A stretch of 64,000 nucleotides of DNA from Pedobacter cryoconitis (GCA_019352875.1 JAAAFW010000006.1:334352-398351); one strand, 5' to 3'; positions 8,662 to 17,726 are shown, numbered from the stretch's first letter. Notes: generated by a model from the letters alone, not told the origin. A program made the numbers and translations.

Positions 8662-10053
8662 ATGACCGATAAGTACGGTGCCTATTACAGGACAATAGGT
8701 ATCTTCCTGGATTTAATTCTGCTCAACCTTTCAGGGGTTATCGGGTATTTTATTGTGCTTACTTTCCCGGAAAGGCTGGACAGTCCGCAAATTTCTTTTC
8801 TGCATATCATGCTGGCCAATGTAGTCTGGTTTAATATGGCCCAGGTGACCGGATTGTACCGTAATATGTTTATTAAGGATGCTATACCAACTATTAAAGA
8901 GGCTTTGGGGTCACTCTTACTATTTGGGTTCGTGCTAGTCCTGCTTCTGGTTACGGTCACAGAACTGGATGTTTTCAGCAGGACAATAATACTGACTTTC
9001 CTATTATTTGCAATCCTGTTTCTCACCGGAAAAATCGGCTTCCTTTTATGGAGAAGGGCATGGAGGGCACAGCTTATCGACTATAAGCCTGTAATTATTC
9101 TTGGCGCTAGTATATTGGGTCAGGAGTTAAAGAAACACATGGAAGGGCAAATGATTCTTGGTTATAAAGTTGTTGGTTTTTTTGACGACAATTCAAAACC
9201 GGATTTAAAACAACCGTTACTCGGGAACCTGGATGAGGCAATCGCGTTTGCAAAAAAGAACCGCATAAAGGAAGTTTTCTGCGTTTTGCCCGACAGTTGT
9301 CTGCCTAAAATTCATTTGCTGATGAGGGAAGCTGACCGCGAAATGATCCGGTTCAAAATGGTACCGGACATCCAGGATTACTTTAAAAAGAATGTAACGG
9401 TACAGTGGTTTGGACATCTGCCAATCCTGAGTGCAAGAACTGAGCCTCTGGAAATTAAGATTAATCAGGTTTTGAAAAGAGGGTTTGATCTGTTGATTTC
9501 ATCATTGGTTATCATATTTATATTAAGCTGGGTAATTCCATTGCTTGGTTTATTGATTAAACTCGGTTCACCAGGTCCTGTCTTTTTCAGGCAGCTGCGG
9601 TCAGGTAAAGACAATGAGCCATTTTATTGTCTGAAATTCAGAAGTATGGTTGTCAATGCAGAGGCTGATTCGGTTCAGGCGACAACAAGGGACAGTAGAA
9701 TTACACGTTTGGGTGCGTTTATACGCAGAAATAGTATTGATGAATTACCCCAGTTTATAAATGTTTTTCTTGGCGAAATGTCAGTTGTAGGACCAAGGCC
9801 GCATATGCTGCAGCATACAGCTGAATACTCTGCCCTGATTGACCAGTTTATGGTGCGCCACCTCGTATTGCCGGGAATTACAGGATGGGCTCAGGTAAAG
9901 GGGTTCCGGGGCCAGACCATTGCTCAGGATTCGATGGAGGAGAGGGTCAAAGCCGATATTTGGTATCTGGAAAACTGGTCTTTACTACTCGATATGAAAA
10001 TTGTTTTTCTAACTGCATGGCATGTAATCATTGGTAATGAGAATGCCGCCTAA
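8662..10053 (+). CDS. Polyprenyl-phosphate glycosyl-1-phosphate transferase (WcaJ/WbaP family)
   Basis: This enzyme starts repeat-unit synthesis by moving a sugar-1-phosphate onto undecaprenyl phosphate. The 463-residue protein has the full long form: four N-terminal membrane spans (about 10-130), a soluble CoA-binding-like Rossmann domain (VIILGASILGQEL, VVGFFDDNS), then a C-terminal catalytic domain from about residue 270. That domain has a re-entrant hydrophobic helix, GPVFFRQLRSG, LKFRSMV, RRNSIDELPQ, GEMSVVGPRPHM and PGITGWAQVKG, all hallmarks of PF02397. It is divergent from the GT2-led operon and probably primes the glycan those genes finish. The sugar (glucose, galactose or another hexose) cannot be told. 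Confidence 0.95.
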   Translation: MTDKYGAYYRTIGIFLDLILLNLSGVIGYFIVLTFPERLDSPQISFLHIMLANVVWFNMAQVTGLYRNMFIKDAIPTIKEALGSLLLFGFVLVLLLVTVTELDVFSRTIILTFLLFAILFLTGKIGFLLWRRAWRAQLIDYKPVIILGASILGQELKKHMEGQMILGYKVVGFFDDNSKPDLKQPLLGNLDEAIAFAKKNRIKEVFCVLPDSCLPKIHLLMREADREMIRFKMVPDIQDYFKKNVTVQWFGHLPILSARTEPLEIKINQVLKRGFDLLISSLVIIFILSWVIPLLGLLIKLGSPGPVFFRQLRSGKDNEPFYCLKFRSMVVNAEADSVQATTRDSRITRLGAFIRRNSIDELPQFINVFLGEMSVVGPRPHMLQHTAEYSALIDQFMVRHLVLPGITGWAQVKGFRGQTIAQDSMEERVKADIWYLENWSLLLDMKIVFLTAWHVIIGNENAA

Positions 10054-10066
10054 AAAGCCGACATTG

Positions 10067-11332
10067 TTATTCGGCCCGACGGATTACCTTGGTCACGATT
10101 TCATTGAGCTCACTGGCAGAGATATCAAGGTAATCTAACATTTCCTGACTTTCGGAATGAATTTCTGTGTCTTTCAGCAGTGTGACCAGGCTCATAATTC
10201 TGGCAAGTGGTGCCCGTACCTGATGGCTCTGGATCCAGGCAATATCTTTTAGTCGTTTATTATGCGCTTCAATACTTTTGATGTAGTGTTGCCTTTCTGT
10301 GATATCTGTGGCTAAAACAAGCCTCCCTTTACGGCCATTGATTTCTATAGGATTACTCCTTATTTCTACCGAAAACTCTGTATGATCTTTTTTGAGATGT
10401 ACTGTCTGAACCAGATAAGGTGTTTTAGTTTTTTCAGATTCCCTGACCTGTGCTTCAGTTAGTTCACGATATTCCGGTGGCCGGATATCCAGTATTGTCA
10501 TTTCTAACAATTCTTCCCGGGTATAACCATACATTAGTATTGTTGCTTCGTTAACCTGCATGAAATGCAATGTTTTTACATCGAAAACGTACATTGGAAT
10601 TGGATTGGAAGCAAATAAATACCGGTAGTAATCTTCTGATTCCCGGAGTCTATTGTTTAATTCTGCTATTTCAAGTGATTCATCTGCAAGTTGTCCCAAA
10701 AGTTCATTTTCATTGTTGATTATACTTTCCAGGCGCAAAATTACACGGCGTATAAGAACAATTGAAGCGAGATTCACAAAGAGCAGGTTCGCGCTGTAGA
10801 AAAACCAGCTTGTGGGGTCATATTCGCTCACAACTGGAGACGAAAACCAATTCGTACGTAAATCCGTACCTAAAATAAATGCAATCAGGACATTAACCAG
10901 TAAAGTGTAATAGGCATAACTTTTATAGAATAAGATCGACGAAAAAACGGAGGCAAGTACAACATATAAAATTCCTGGTCCCTGTGTCCCCGTTTGCAAA
11001 AGCAGGTTAATAGAAAACAGGTAGATCATCCCTATTGAAAAGACTTTTTTACTGTTAATACTAGGCCTGTTACTCAATAAAAAAGTGAACAACAGGAGCA
11101 GGAAAAATAAATCAAAAAGGGTATTGTACAGATCGGACTGGCCAAGGCTATAGATGATTCTTGGCACAATGGCAAGTAAACAAAATGGGATAGAGAACGC
11201 GACAACGTACACAAAAGATAATCCTGACCACCCGGAGTATTCTCCATTCTCGACTGCCGGTATTCGACGTCGGATAAATTTTAAATACTGCAGCCACCAA
11301 ACTCTTGGAATTTGTGATATAAATTGTTTCAT
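10067..11332 (-). CDS. Membrane PAS sensor ending after the DHp domain (no ATPase domain), paralogue A
   Basis: This 421-residue protein has six predicted membrane spans (about 39-60, 68-86, 97-113, 118-134, 138-155, 174-198) containing a GTQGPGILY motif at 115-123. A short coiled coil (about 200-232) and a PAS domain at about 232-350 (NPIPMYVFD, GYTREELLEM, RLVLATDITER) follow. The last part is a histidine-kinase dimerisation helix pair with the H-box IQSHQVRAPL (H370). The protein stops 51 residues after that histidine; there is no HATPase_c domain and no remnant before the convergent stop at 10053. It lies 71 bp downstream of the methyltransferase gene on the same strand. It may accept phosphate from another kinase or act as a dominant dimer partner; this is inference. 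Confidence 0.85.
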   Translation of the reverse strand: MKQFISQIPRVWWLQYLKFIRRRIPAVENGEYSGWSGLSFVYVVAFSIPFCLLAIVPRIIYSLGQSDLYNTLFDLFFLLLLFTFLLSNRPSINSKKVFSIGMIYLFSINLLLQTGTQGPGILYVVLASVFSSILFYKSYAYYTLLVNVLIAFILGTDLRTNWFSSPVVSEYDPTSWFFYSANLLFVNLASIVLIRRVILRLESIINNENELLGQLADESLEIAELNNRLRESEDYYRYLFASNPIPMYVFDVKTLHFMQVNEATILMYGYTREELLEMTILDIRPPEYRELTEAQVRESEKTKTPYLVQTVHLKKDHTEFSVEIRSNPIEINGRKGRLVLATDITERQHYIKSIEAHNKRLKDIAWIQSHQVRAPLARIMSLVTLLKDTEIHSESQEMLDYLDISASELNEIVTKVIRRAE

Positions 11333-11403
11333 GGCTAATCTGGTAAATCTGCTGGGATTGTCATTTTAAAACAACTTAATGATCTATTTGTTCGTTTTGT
11401 GAG

Positions 11404-12015
11404 TTAACTATTTTTAATCCAGAGGATTAGTGGGTCGCCAGGTCGGTGGTTCGTCTTTTTGTAACTGTCAGGAATATAGTATTCATCGGCATGGTACGTA
11501 GCTAGTCGTGTACCTGGTTTCCTGTCTTCCAATATGTCTTGAAAGGTCTGCAGATACTCGGTATAAATCTCCTCTGAGGTTGGAATAAGGTTATCTATTG
11601 GAATATGGTAATCGAGGTTCTCCATGAAGGAGTTATAAAAGTAGAAGTGATCGAAATCTTTCATTTTAAGGCTGTTAAAATTCCCTTGAATAAAGTTTAC
11701 GTTGCTGATGTTTGTTGCTTTTTGGGCAATTAATGCCTCGTCTGTGAGGGACTTTCTCTGCTCTATCCCATGAAAAATAAAATCACTGTGAAAATGTGCG
11801 GCAATAATGCAAAATTTACCAACACCACTGCCAATATCCAGAATATGCTTACCGCCACCGGCACACAGAAATGCGGCTGCTTTTTTGGCAATTTCCATTG
11901 GGGTCCAGTGAATGGCCGATAATTGCCTTGCCCTCAGGGAATACAAGCTGTCAAATGCGTCATCTCCCGAAAATATATCCTTATTCATAATTGCTGCTTT
12001 TGGCCTGGAATTCAT
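11404..12015 (-). CDS. Class I SAM-dependent methyltransferase
   Basis: The protein is about 203 residues from the ATG at 12015; a later ATG at 11988 is also plausible, while a TTG at 12045 would extend into the divergent promoter region. Motif I is clear (HILDIGSGVGKFC), followed by the acidic-loop segment HGIEQRKS that contacts the SAM ribose, and NVNFIQGNFNSLKM further on. The substrate is unknown. It is divergent from the nucleotidyltransferase gene and is followed on its own strand by PAS-DHp paralogue A, mirroring the arrangement on the other side. Small Bacteroidota methyltransferases of this kind are usually left uncharacterised. Confidence 0.85.
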   Translation of the reverse strand: MNSRPKAAIMNKDIFSGDDAFDSLYSLRARQLSAIHWTPMEIAKKAAAFLCAGGGKHILDIGSGVGKFCIIAAHFHSDFIFHGIEQRKSLTDEALIAQKATNISNVNFIQGNFNSLKMKDFDHFYFYNSFMENLDYHIPIDNLIPTSEEIYTEYLQTFQDILEDRKPGTRLATYHADEYYIPDSYKKTNHRPGDPLILWIKNS

Positions 12016-12093
12016 CTTTTCAGGAGCTAAAGATCGCTTAATCAAAAAAAATGGAGTAACTTTTGCATATTTATTTTACTTAATTATCATTCT

Positions 12094-13002
12094 ATGGCGT
12101 TAAAAAAACCTTCCCTGGTAATCCTTGCTGCTGGTATGGCAAGCAGATATGGTGGAAACAAGCAAACTGAATCTTTTGGCCCTTCGGGTGAAACGATTAT
12201 GGAGTATTCCATATATGATGCAATTAAAGCAGGATTTGGAAAAATAATCTTTATTATCCGAGAGGAATTTGCTGATGCATTCAAGGCTGTAATTGAACCC
12301 AAGTTGAACGGCAGAATTGAGACTGAGTATGTCTATCAGTCTTTGGAGAAATATAGTGGAGGAAGGGAAATTCCTGTAGAACGTGTTAAACCTTTTGGAA
12401 CTTCACATGCCCTATTGTGCTGTAAAGAGATTCTGGATGCGCCTTTTGCCGTGATTAATGCCGATGATTTTTATGGATTTGATGCTTTTGAGAAGGCTGC
12501 AGAATTTTTAAATACAACAGTGAGCGCCGGTGTGTATGCTTGTCTTGGCTACGAGTTGAAAAATACGCTCAGCGATAATGGTTCGGTAACAAGGGGAGAG
12601 ATCCATGTCAATGCTGCGGGTGAAATGACCGGTATCACTGAAAGAAGAGAGATTTATAAGAAAGATGGCAGAGCATTTACTAAAACACCGGAGGGAGATG
12701 TCGAATTACCTCTTGACACTAAGGTAAGTATGAACTTTTTCTGTTTTACACCTGATTTTGTAAACTGGTCGGCTTTAGAATATGAGAAGTTCCTTGATAA
12801 AAATCTGAATGAACTCAAAGCAGAGTTTTTAATTCCGGAAGTTTCTGACCAGTTGATAAAATCCGGAAATGGAGTTGTTAAGATGATTCCTACTCAGGCA
12901 ATCTGGTTTGGGGTTACTTTCAAAGAAGATGCACCTGTGGTGAAAGCCGCTTTGCAGGAACTAACGGATAAAGGACTTTATCCTCAAAATCTATGGATAT
13001 AA
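12094..13002 (+). CDS. Sugar-phosphate nucleotidyltransferase family protein
   Basis: This 302-residue protein begins with a nucleotidyltransferase signature loop (VILAAGMASRYGG) followed by KQTESFGPSGETIMEY, as in enzymes that make NDP-sugars from sugar-1-phosphates. INADDFYG (about 125-132) supplies the metal-binding aspartates. The C-terminal part (TKVSMNFFCFTP, MIPTQAIWFGVTF) is typical of the Bacteroidota branch annotated simply as nucleotidyltransferase, and substrate specificity is not apparent. The stop is only 4 bp before the next start, so it is almost surely co-transcribed with PAS-DHp paralogue B. A TAACTTTTG stretch at 12057-12065 resembles, with one extra base, the -7 promoter element. 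Confidence 0.88.
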   Translation: MALKKPSLVILAAGMASRYGGNKQTESFGPSGETIMEYSIYDAIKAGFGKIIFIIREEFADAFKAVIEPKLNGRIETEYVYQSLEKYSGGREIPVERVKPFGTSHALLCCKEILDAPFAVINADDFYGFDAFEKAAEFLNTTVSAGVYACLGYELKNTLSDNGSVTRGEIHVNAAGEMTGITERREIYKKDGRAFTKTPEGDVELPLDTKVSMNFFCFTPDFVNWSALEYEKFLDKNLNELKAEFLIPEVSDQLIKSGNGVVKMIPTQAIWFGVTFKEDAPVVKAALQELTDKGLYPQNLWI

Positions 13003-13006
13003 AAAA

Positions 13007-14236
13007 ATGACTGGTCTGAAGAAGTATTGGTGGAGATTTAAAGCATTGATTGAGAGTGCTGTATTGCTTCATCCGGATCATAAGGAAGCGGATCATGATC
13101 ATGTTTTCTGGCGAAAAAGGTTGTTTACGAATACAATTACCTACGGGTTGATATTCAGTATTATAGCGATGTTCTCGTCTATGACATACAGCTTTTTTGC
13201 CGGGAGTTATTTTGTGCAGTATTTCAATATTATTTTTGTTATTACTTTAATCCCAATAATTTTTAATAAAAAAATTATGATTCAGACCAGAAAAGTGATA
13301 GCGCTTTTTTTGCTTTATGTACTGGCTGTGGTGTATATCGCATTTCTGGGTTCTGAAGGGCCCGGGGCGCTTTATCTTATTGTATTGACCATATTTTCAA
13401 CCATGATTTTCCCCCGCCCGGCAGCTTACTGGTTGGTGGGGGTTAATGCATTGATCTGTACTGGGTTCGGGCTTGTAATTTATTACAAGATTTTTGACAG
13501 TCCCTTGTTATACAGTTATGATCTGCCTTTATGGGTATCTTATTCGGGTAATCTGATTTTTGTCAGCTTATTGAGTGTAATGTTAGTGAGCAAAGTGTTG
13601 AAAGGTTTGGAGCAAACTATACAGAAAGAAGCTACATTGGCGATTAAGTTAAATGCTTCAGAAAAGTACTACAGAAATACCTTTGAGGCTAATCCGGTTC
13701 CAATGTATGTATTTGACATGGAGACCAGCAGGTTCTTGCATGTAAATTCCGCGGCATGTGAAAAGTATGGCTATACTAAAGATGAATTTCTGACTATGAA
13801 AATTACAGATGTGCGTCCGGAATCAGAGCATAGTAAATTAATGGATTTGACCAGCATGATCCGTAACAGGGATTATTCGGGAATACTAATCCACAAGAAG
13901 AAGAATAGTGAAGTTTTTCCGGTTGAAATTGAGACCAACCTGATTCACTTTGAAGATAGAGAGGCAAGGCTTGTGCTTGCTACCGATGTTTCGGAACGGA
14001 TCAATTATATCAAAGAGATTGAAAGGCAGAATCAGGATTTGCGGGAAATAGCCTGGATTCAGAGCCACCTGGTTAGAGCACCACTGGCTAATATTATGAG
14101 TCTGACCGAATTTTTAATTAAATATCCGGGAGAGGATACTAAAGAGACATTAACTTTTCTAAATGATTCATCTCAGAAATTAAATATGGCTATCAAATCT
14201 ATTATTGGCCAGGCAGATGGCTCAGGACTCAGCTAA
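13007..14236 (+). CDS. Membrane PAS sensor ending after the DHp domain (no ATPase domain), paralogue B
   Basis: This 409-residue paralogue of the protein at 10067-11332 has the same order: six membrane spans with GSEGPGALY at 115-123 (the GPG triplet is at the same residue numbers in both), a PAS domain at about 220-335 (NPVPMYVFD, EKYGYTKDEF, RLVLATDVSER), and a DHp helix pair with IQSHLVRAPL (H354). It ends 55 residues after the histidine, with no catalytic ATP-binding domain. It follows the nucleotidyltransferase gene by 4 bp, and its 3' end overlaps the convergent kinase gene by 15 bp, leaving no room for a lost domain. The function is unknown; a phospho-acceptor or regulator of the nearby kinases is an inference. 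Confidence 0.85.
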   Translation: MTGLKKYWWRFKALIESAVLLHPDHKEADHDHVFWRKRLFTNTITYGLIFSIIAMFSSMTYSFFAGSYFVQYFNIIFVITLIPIIFNKKIMIQTRKVIALFLLYVLAVVYIAFLGSEGPGALYLIVLTIFSTMIFPRPAAYWLVGVNALICTGFGLVIYYKIFDSPLLYSYDLPLWVSYSGNLIFVSLLSVMLVSKVLKGLEQTIQKEATLAIKLNASEKYYRNTFEANPVPMYVFDMETSRFLHVNSAACEKYGYTKDEFLTMKITDVRPESEHSKLMDLTSMIRNRDYSGILIHKKKNSEVFPVEIETNLIHFEDREARLVLATDVSERINYIKEIERQNQDLREIAWIQSHLVRAPLANIMSLTEFLIKYPGEDTKETLTFLNDSSQKLNMAIKSIIGQADGSGLS

Positions 14237-15385
14237 CAAATCCTGATTAATAAGATCATTGCAAAAGGTAATACTAAATGTCGTACCCTCGTTAACTTTA
14301 CTGCTTACTTCAATATTTCCTCCTAATGAGGTAAGCTGTGCCTTGGTAATAAATAAGCCAACCCCATTTCCATTAACATGTTTGTGAAAGCGCTTGTGCA
14401 AACCGAAAAGCTCATCCTGGTTCGTATCCAGGTCAATTCCAAGGCCATTATCTGAAAACTTAAGTACACGCTCACCATTGTGGTCGGTCATAAGACTAAC
14501 TCCAATCTCCAGTGTCCGGGTTTGATCTCTGTATTTGATAGCATTTGACAAAAGATTGGTCAATATGCTTTCGAGATAACTTTTATTAAACAGCACATGT
14601 TTGTTTGCGAAATTGAAATGAAGAATAATCGGCAGGTTTTCAATCTGTTCGGTAAAGGAAGAACAGACTTTATCCATGATTTTAGAGACATTTATTCTTG
14701 ATATCTTGACTCTTTGGTCATTTTTTCTGTTGAGAATATAAGTAAGGTCTGTAATGGTTTCGTTGAGTCTCTCTGTCGAAGTCCTGAATAAGTCAATTAT
14801 TTCTTTATTATGCTCATTCAGATGATCAATATCCAAGATTTCAATCAGGCCGGAGAGGTTGGAAAGGGGAGTTCTTAGATTGTGAGAAACGATATAAACG
14901 AACTGATTAAGGTCAAGGTTTCTCTTAGTCAGGTTTTGAATAAGTAATGCCTGCTCTTTTTCTTCATTGATTCTTTTATCAATTTCTCTAAAATGTGAAA
15001 CCAGAGCGCCTACCTGTGCGTCTTCCAACAGATTGGTTACCCGGCCTTCTACCCAGTGATAGCTCCCGCGATTGTCTAAATTTCTGATTCTATAGTCTAT
15101 TGTCTTACCCGGAACAGATAAAACCTGACGCATTTGCTCTTCGGCAAGCTGGATATCATCAGGATGAATAATGTTCATAAGCTTAATCTGGCGATATTCT
15201 GCCTTGCTAAAACCAAATAGAGCAGTGATTTCCTGAGTAGAATTAGTAATCTGACCGTTTTTATCTATTAGAAAGACTTTTTCACGGCATTTTTCCATGA
15301 GAGCCAGGTATGCATTATTCATTTCAACATCTTCCTGCCCGAGAGAGCTATCGGCTGAAGGATGATCTATAAAGTTTTGTGTCAT
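14222..15385 (-). CDS. Soluble PAS histidine kinase
   Basis: This 387-residue kinase has no membrane segment. A PAS domain (about 25-145: KVFLIDKNGQ, TALFGFSKAEY, IIHPDDIQLAE, SYHWVEGRVTNL) is followed by a HisKA domain with H-box IVSHNLRTPLSNL (H168) and a complete HATPase_c domain (N-box NLLSNAIKYRD, G1 FSDNGLGID, G2 GNGVGLFITK, then EGTTFSITF). It autophosphorylates on H168 and should pass phosphate to a receiver; no receiver follows it directly. Its catalytic half is very like the kinase at 24069-24869. The gene is convergent with and overlaps PAS-DHp paralogue B, and is divergent from the kinase at 15579. Confidence 0.93.
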   Translation of the reverse strand: MTQNFIDHPSADSSLGQEDVEMNNAYLALMEKCREKVFLIDKNGQITNSTQEITALFGFSKAEYRQIKLMNIIHPDDIQLAEEQMRQVLSVPGKTIDYRIRNLDNRGSYHWVEGRVTNLLEDAQVGALVSHFREIDKRINEEKEQALLIQNLTKRNLDLNQFVYIVSHNLRTPLSNLSGLIEILDIDHLNEHNKEIIDLFRTSTERLNETITDLTYILNRKNDQRVKISRINVSKIMDKVCSSFTEQIENLPIILHFNFANKHVLFNKSYLESILTNLLSNAIKYRDQTRTLEIGVSLMTDHNGERVLKFSDNGLGIDLDTNQDELFGLHKRFHKHVNGNGVGLFITKAQLTSLGGNIEVSSKVNEGTTFSITFCNDLINQDLLAES

Positions 15386-15524
15386 AACGTTTTAAAACCC
15401 TAATTTATCGAATGTAACTGATAATTTCCTTGTTTTACGAACAATCATTGCAAAAAAATAGTCTTGCAGATCTTACATTCGTTGTGTTGAACAAAATGAA
15501 CAGTGCTTTGTTTTGGAACTGGTT

Positions 15525-15532
15525 TAAATTTG
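15525..15532 (+). promoter_or_regulatory. Putative -7 promoter element upstream of the GAF-PAS kinase gene
   Basis: TAAATTTG matches TAnnTTTG and lies 46 bp before the ATG at 15579. It is part of the 13-mer TTAAATTTGTAGG, which also occurs upstream of the pilin-like gene. No -33 TTG with good spacing is present. Confidence 0.35.
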
Positions 15533-15578
15533 TAGGAAAAAAATATAACTTGCTTTGTGTTGACCGTTTTATATAAAA

Positions 15579-17096
15579 ATGCCTATGATAAACCCGTCTC
15601 CAACTCCTGATCAAGCGAATACCCCGGCTATTCTTCATTTACTAGGGATTATAGATGCAGAACCAGAGGAAGAGTTCGATAATATCGTCCGGCTTGCCTG
15701 TCTGCTCACGACTGCCCAGGCTGCAACGCTCACCTTTATAAATCAAGATAGAAATTTATGCAAATCTGCCACAGGCATTGACATAATTAATCTTGAAATC
15801 GCTGATCAGCAACTAAGTTCCTATTCTTCAATATACAGGGAGCCTATAAAATTCCATGGAAATTTGTTGTTGGGTCATTTGACAGTGGCTTTTATTCAAC
15901 CTACGGATTTAACAACCGGACAGATGGAAGGATTAAGACTGCTTTCCAGACAATTAGTTAATTTACTGCAGATGCGTCTGCCTGTAGTTAATAGAAGCGT
16001 CCGGGACTTTTATGAAAGTATATTAAATAATATTCCGACAGATATAGTAGTATTCGATACCGAACACCGGTATTTATTCGCCAATCCCGGTGCTATTAAA
16101 GATGAGGAGCTCAGGAAATTTATAATTGGAAAAGACGATTTTGAATATGCGGTTTATAGAAAACGGGATCCGGCTATAGCAATAGAGCGCCGGGCTCAAT
16201 TTCAGGAGGTTAAAGATACAGGGAATACGATTAGCTGGGAGGAAAATCAGAAAACGGCTGAAGGCAACACAATCACCTATTTGAGAAGAATGTTTCCGGT
16301 ACATGACGGACAGGGGAGACTTGTAATGGTGATTGGATTCGGGATAGATATCACGGAAAGAAAAGAACTGGAGAACAAACAGCATAAGATTATGGAGCAG
16401 CTTGGAGTTCAGCACAAGCAATCTATAGATTTCTGTAATGTTGTCTCCCATAATCTGAGGGGACCGCTCATCAATCTGGGAATGTTAGCGGAATTTATTC
16501 GCGAATCGGTAGACCCTGGTGAACAGCAGCTACTGATTTCGAAAATGGAGCCCGTGATCGATAATCTGAAAAGTACTTTTAATGAACTTGTGGAATCTAT
16601 TCAGGTTCGGGAGGAAACGGATCTGAAAATGGATGAGCTGAATTTAAATGCTTGTCTTAGTGAGACTGTGAGAAGTTTATTTGATGAGCTAAAGAAAGCC
16701 GGTGGCAATATCCATGCAGATTTTTCAGGGGCCCCGGTTCTATACTGTCCGCAAAAGTATCTTTCCAGTATTTTTCACAATCTGATCACTAATGCTATCC
16801 ATTATCATTCTCCCGACAGGCCTTTATCAATAAAGCTTTCGACACAGACTAAAAAGAATACGGTAGTTTTGACGGTTCAGGATAACGGACAGGGGATAGA
16901 CCTTTTGAAGCACAAGCATAATATCTTTAAAATTGGAAAAGTATTTCACCGCAGGCCAGGTGCAAAGGGGCTGGGTCTGTTTATGACCAAAACACAGGTG
17001 GAAGCAATTGGAGGAACAATCTGGGTTGATAGCGAGCCTGATCATGGTGCGATATTCTCTATTGAATTTGTGAACCAGTCTTTCGGAGCGCTGTAA
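15579..17096 (+). CDS. Soluble GAF-PAS histidine kinase
   Basis: This protein has 505 residues. The N-terminal ~130 residues look GAF-like (EEFDNIVRLACLLT, AATLTFINQDRN, MEGLRLLSRQLVNLLQMR). A PAS domain follows at about 145-270 (ILNNIPTDIVVFDTEHRYLFANP, RLVMVIGFGIDITER), then HisKA with VVSHNLRGPLINLG (H291) and HATPase_c (NLITNAIHYHS, VQDNGQGIDL, GAKGLGLFMTKTQ, GAIFSIEF). It should be a cytoplasmic sensor kinase. A second in-frame ATG two codons later could be the true start. The stand-alone receiver 91 bp downstream is its most likely partner. The upstream region shared with the divergent kinase has a 9-bp inverted repeat (15409-15417 / 15473-15481). Confidence 0.93.
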   Translation: MPMINPSPTPDQANTPAILHLLGIIDAEPEEEFDNIVRLACLLTTAQAATLTFINQDRNLCKSATGIDIINLEIADQQLSSYSSIYREPIKFHGNLLLGHLTVAFIQPTDLTTGQMEGLRLLSRQLVNLLQMRLPVVNRSVRDFYESILNNIPTDIVVFDTEHRYLFANPGAIKDEELRKFIIGKDDFEYAVYRKRDPAIAIERRAQFQEVKDTGNTISWEENQKTAEGNTITYLRRMFPVHDGQGRLVMVIGFGIDITERKELENKQHKIMEQLGVQHKQSIDFCNVVSHNLRGPLINLGMLAEFIRESVDPGEQQLLISKMEPVIDNLKSTFNELVESIQVREETDLKMDELNLNACLSETVRSLFDELKKAGGNIHADFSGAPVLYCPQKYLSSIFHNLITNAIHYHSPDRPLSIKLSTQTKKNTVVLTVQDNGQGIDLLKHKHNIFKIGKVFHRRPGAKGLGLFMTKTQVEAIGGTIWVDSEPDHGAIFSIEFVNQSFGAL

Positions 17097-17187
17097 TTTA
17101 AACACCTTTAATCAAAGGTGCCTTTCTAAATTCTTATTGATCTAAATGATATGTATATTAATTCTCTAATTGCTAATTAATACAACT

Positions 17188-17577
17188 ATGAAGAAGTTTA
17201 TGCTGATCGATGATGATGAGATTTTTGTTTTCCTTACAAAAAAGACCATTTTGAAAGTATCAGCGGATGTCGAAGTTCAGGTCTTTGCTGATGGGCAACA
17301 GGCGATTTCTCATTTACAGTGTATTGCCGGACACACCAATTTATTTCCAGACGCTATATTCCTGGATTTGAATATGCCAGTTATGGATGGCTGGGAATTT
17401 CTGGATGAATACCAGAAGCTCGAGGATTTCCCCTTCAATGAGGTACCGCTCTATATTGTATCTTCTTCGATTTCTCCTTATGAAATGGATCGTTCGGCCG
17501 GTATTCCGGTTGTCACTGAATTTATAATTAAACCTCTTGTGAAAGAAAAATTCCTGGAAATACTGGAGAATTTATAA
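17188..17577 (+). CDS. Stand-alone response regulator (receiver domain only)
   Basis: The 129-residue product is a single CheY-like domain. The acidic triplet D8-D9-D10, phospho-acceptor D60 in IFLDLNMPVMDGWEF, the VSSS switch residue region and the IIKPL lysine are all present, so it should be phosphorylatable. There is no output domain. I start at the ATG giving MKKFMLIDDD rather than at an upstream TTG. A small hairpin (17103-17120) lies between the kinase stop and this gene but lacks a strong T-run. Single-domain receivers of this kind often follow SHNLR-type kinases in Bacteroidota and may act as phosphate shuttles or sinks. Confidence 0.92.
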   Translation: MKKFMLIDDDEIFVFLTKKTILKVSADVEVQVFADGQQAISHLQCIAGHTNLFPDAIFLDLNMPVMDGWEFLDEYQKLEDFPFNEVPLYIVSSSISPYEMDRSAGIPVVTEFIIKPLVKEKFLEILENL

Positions 17578-17634
17578 GGTTTAGTTCAGTTGTTGGTGTC
17601 GTCAAAAATGGGGCTCACGTGCTGTTCTTTATCG

Positions 17635-17726
17635 CGTTAATTTAATGAACATAATGAATAATACTTTCACCTGTGGTATTGCTTAGTTTAGTGGCAAACG
17701 CAAGATTGTCTCGCATTAAATTAACG
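17635..17726. repeat. 13-bp perfect inverted repeat spanning 92 bp just upstream of the NarL-type regulator
   Basis: CGTTAATTTAATG (17635-17647) and its exact complement (17714-17726) flank a 66-bp spacer. The right arm ends 5 bp before the regulator's ATG. TATC occurs just outside each arm (17630-17633, 17727-17730), offset by one base on the left. It could be a pair of operator half-sites or the ends of a miniature transposable element. Confidence 0.6.

Noticed and set aside
15409..15481. 9-bp inverted repeat between the divergent kinase genes
   Set aside because: It is short and 55 bp apart; in AT-rich DNA of this length it could be chance.
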